Part shown: in pieces, positions 14,625-14,695 of the stretch
Position numbering within the stretch: the first letter of the stretch is position 1
How the letters are laid out: every line of letters begins with the position of its first letter
Assembly: GCA_046758845.1 (NCBI GenBank)
Contig: JBHIBA010000087.1
Coordinates: 1 to 14,695 of the forward strand
Direction of reading: 5' to 3'
Origin: JBHIBA01 sp046758845
GTDB taxonomy: Bacteria; UBA8248; JACPRG01; G963555815
DNA length: 14,695 nt
The notes under the pieces: model-generated
The model's database searches: none
The model's input: only the letters and a program-made list of their open reading frames with translations
Told to the model about the DNA's origin: nothing
Translations under genes and position numbers: made by a program

Positions 14625-14695
14625 GCCAGCTCAGGGGCTAGCCCTTCACGGGGGATCGCCGGTGCGCCAGGAGTGGCTTCCCTACGCCCGGCAGA
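14623..14695 (+). CDS. DegT/DnrJ/EryC1/StrS aminotransferase, N-terminal fragment cut by window edge (PseC candidate)
   Basis: The window ends 24 codons into a reading frame starting at ATG 14623, with AGGGATC eight bases upstream as a ribosome-binding site. The visible residues include ALHGGSPVRQEWLPYARQ. A G-G-x-P-V-R segment followed by L-P-Y-x-R-Q is the typical beginning of DegT-family sugar aminotransferases, and the LPY-x-RQ part is common in PseC, which transaminates the PseB product. With pseB, pseG and a pseH-like gene in the window, PseC is the missing step, which supports the reading. The catalytic lysine and the rest of the protein lie outside the window, so subfamily cannot be tested here. 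Confidence 0.6.
   Translation, partial: MPAQGLALHGGSPVRQEWLPYARQ

Overview
The window is one contiguous surface-sugar locus. All 13 genes I can support lie on the plus strand, most within a few bases to about 100 bases of each other and several overlapping. GC is high, and GTG and TTG starts appear next to ATG starts. This suggests a high-GC, probably Gram-negative, environmental bacterium; nothing here fixes the genus. There are no rRNA or tRNA genes, CRISPR arrays or recognisable transposases.

The theme is biosynthesis of nonulosonic acids, the nine-carbon sialic-acid-like sugars (pseudaminic and legionaminic types), and their use in a surface glycan. Left block (21-3791): a CMP-nonulosonate cytidylyltransferase of NeuA/PseF type, a sialic-acid-synthase homologue fused to a C-terminal xylose-isomerase-like TIM barrel, and a PseB-type UDP-GlcNAc 4,6-dehydratase. 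Middle block (3832-9057): an AMP-forming acyl ligase, an unrecognised GT-B-like protein that is probably a glycosyltransferase, a Gfo/Idh/MocA oxidoreductase, a GNAT acetyltransferase and a free-standing acyl carrier protein. This set looks like a module that activates an acid, loads it on a carrier and attaches it to a sugar. Right block (9122-14695): an SpsF-type cytidylyltransferase, a class-III (GSA-aminomutase-like) aminotransferase, PseG, a second NeuB/PseI-type synthase, a PseH-like GNAT and, cut by the window edge, the first 24 codons of a DegT-family aminotransferase that is the best PseC candidate.

Together PseB, PseC (partial), PseH, PseG, a PseI-like synthase and an SpsF/PseF-like cytidylyltransferase would give a complete route from UDP-GlcNAc to a CMP-activated pseudaminic-type sugar. 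The extra synthase fusion, second cytidylyltransferase, second aminotransferase and second GNAT suggest either a second nonulosonate or a decorated variant.

The only large gap (12383-12839) holds a striking branched palindromic element at 12474-12607. A run of ten G residues lies inside the oxidoreductase gene. The most unusual items are the synthase-TIM-barrel fusion, the ligase/ACP/GNAT module embedded in a nonulosonate locus, the novel putative glycosyltransferase and the branched palindrome.
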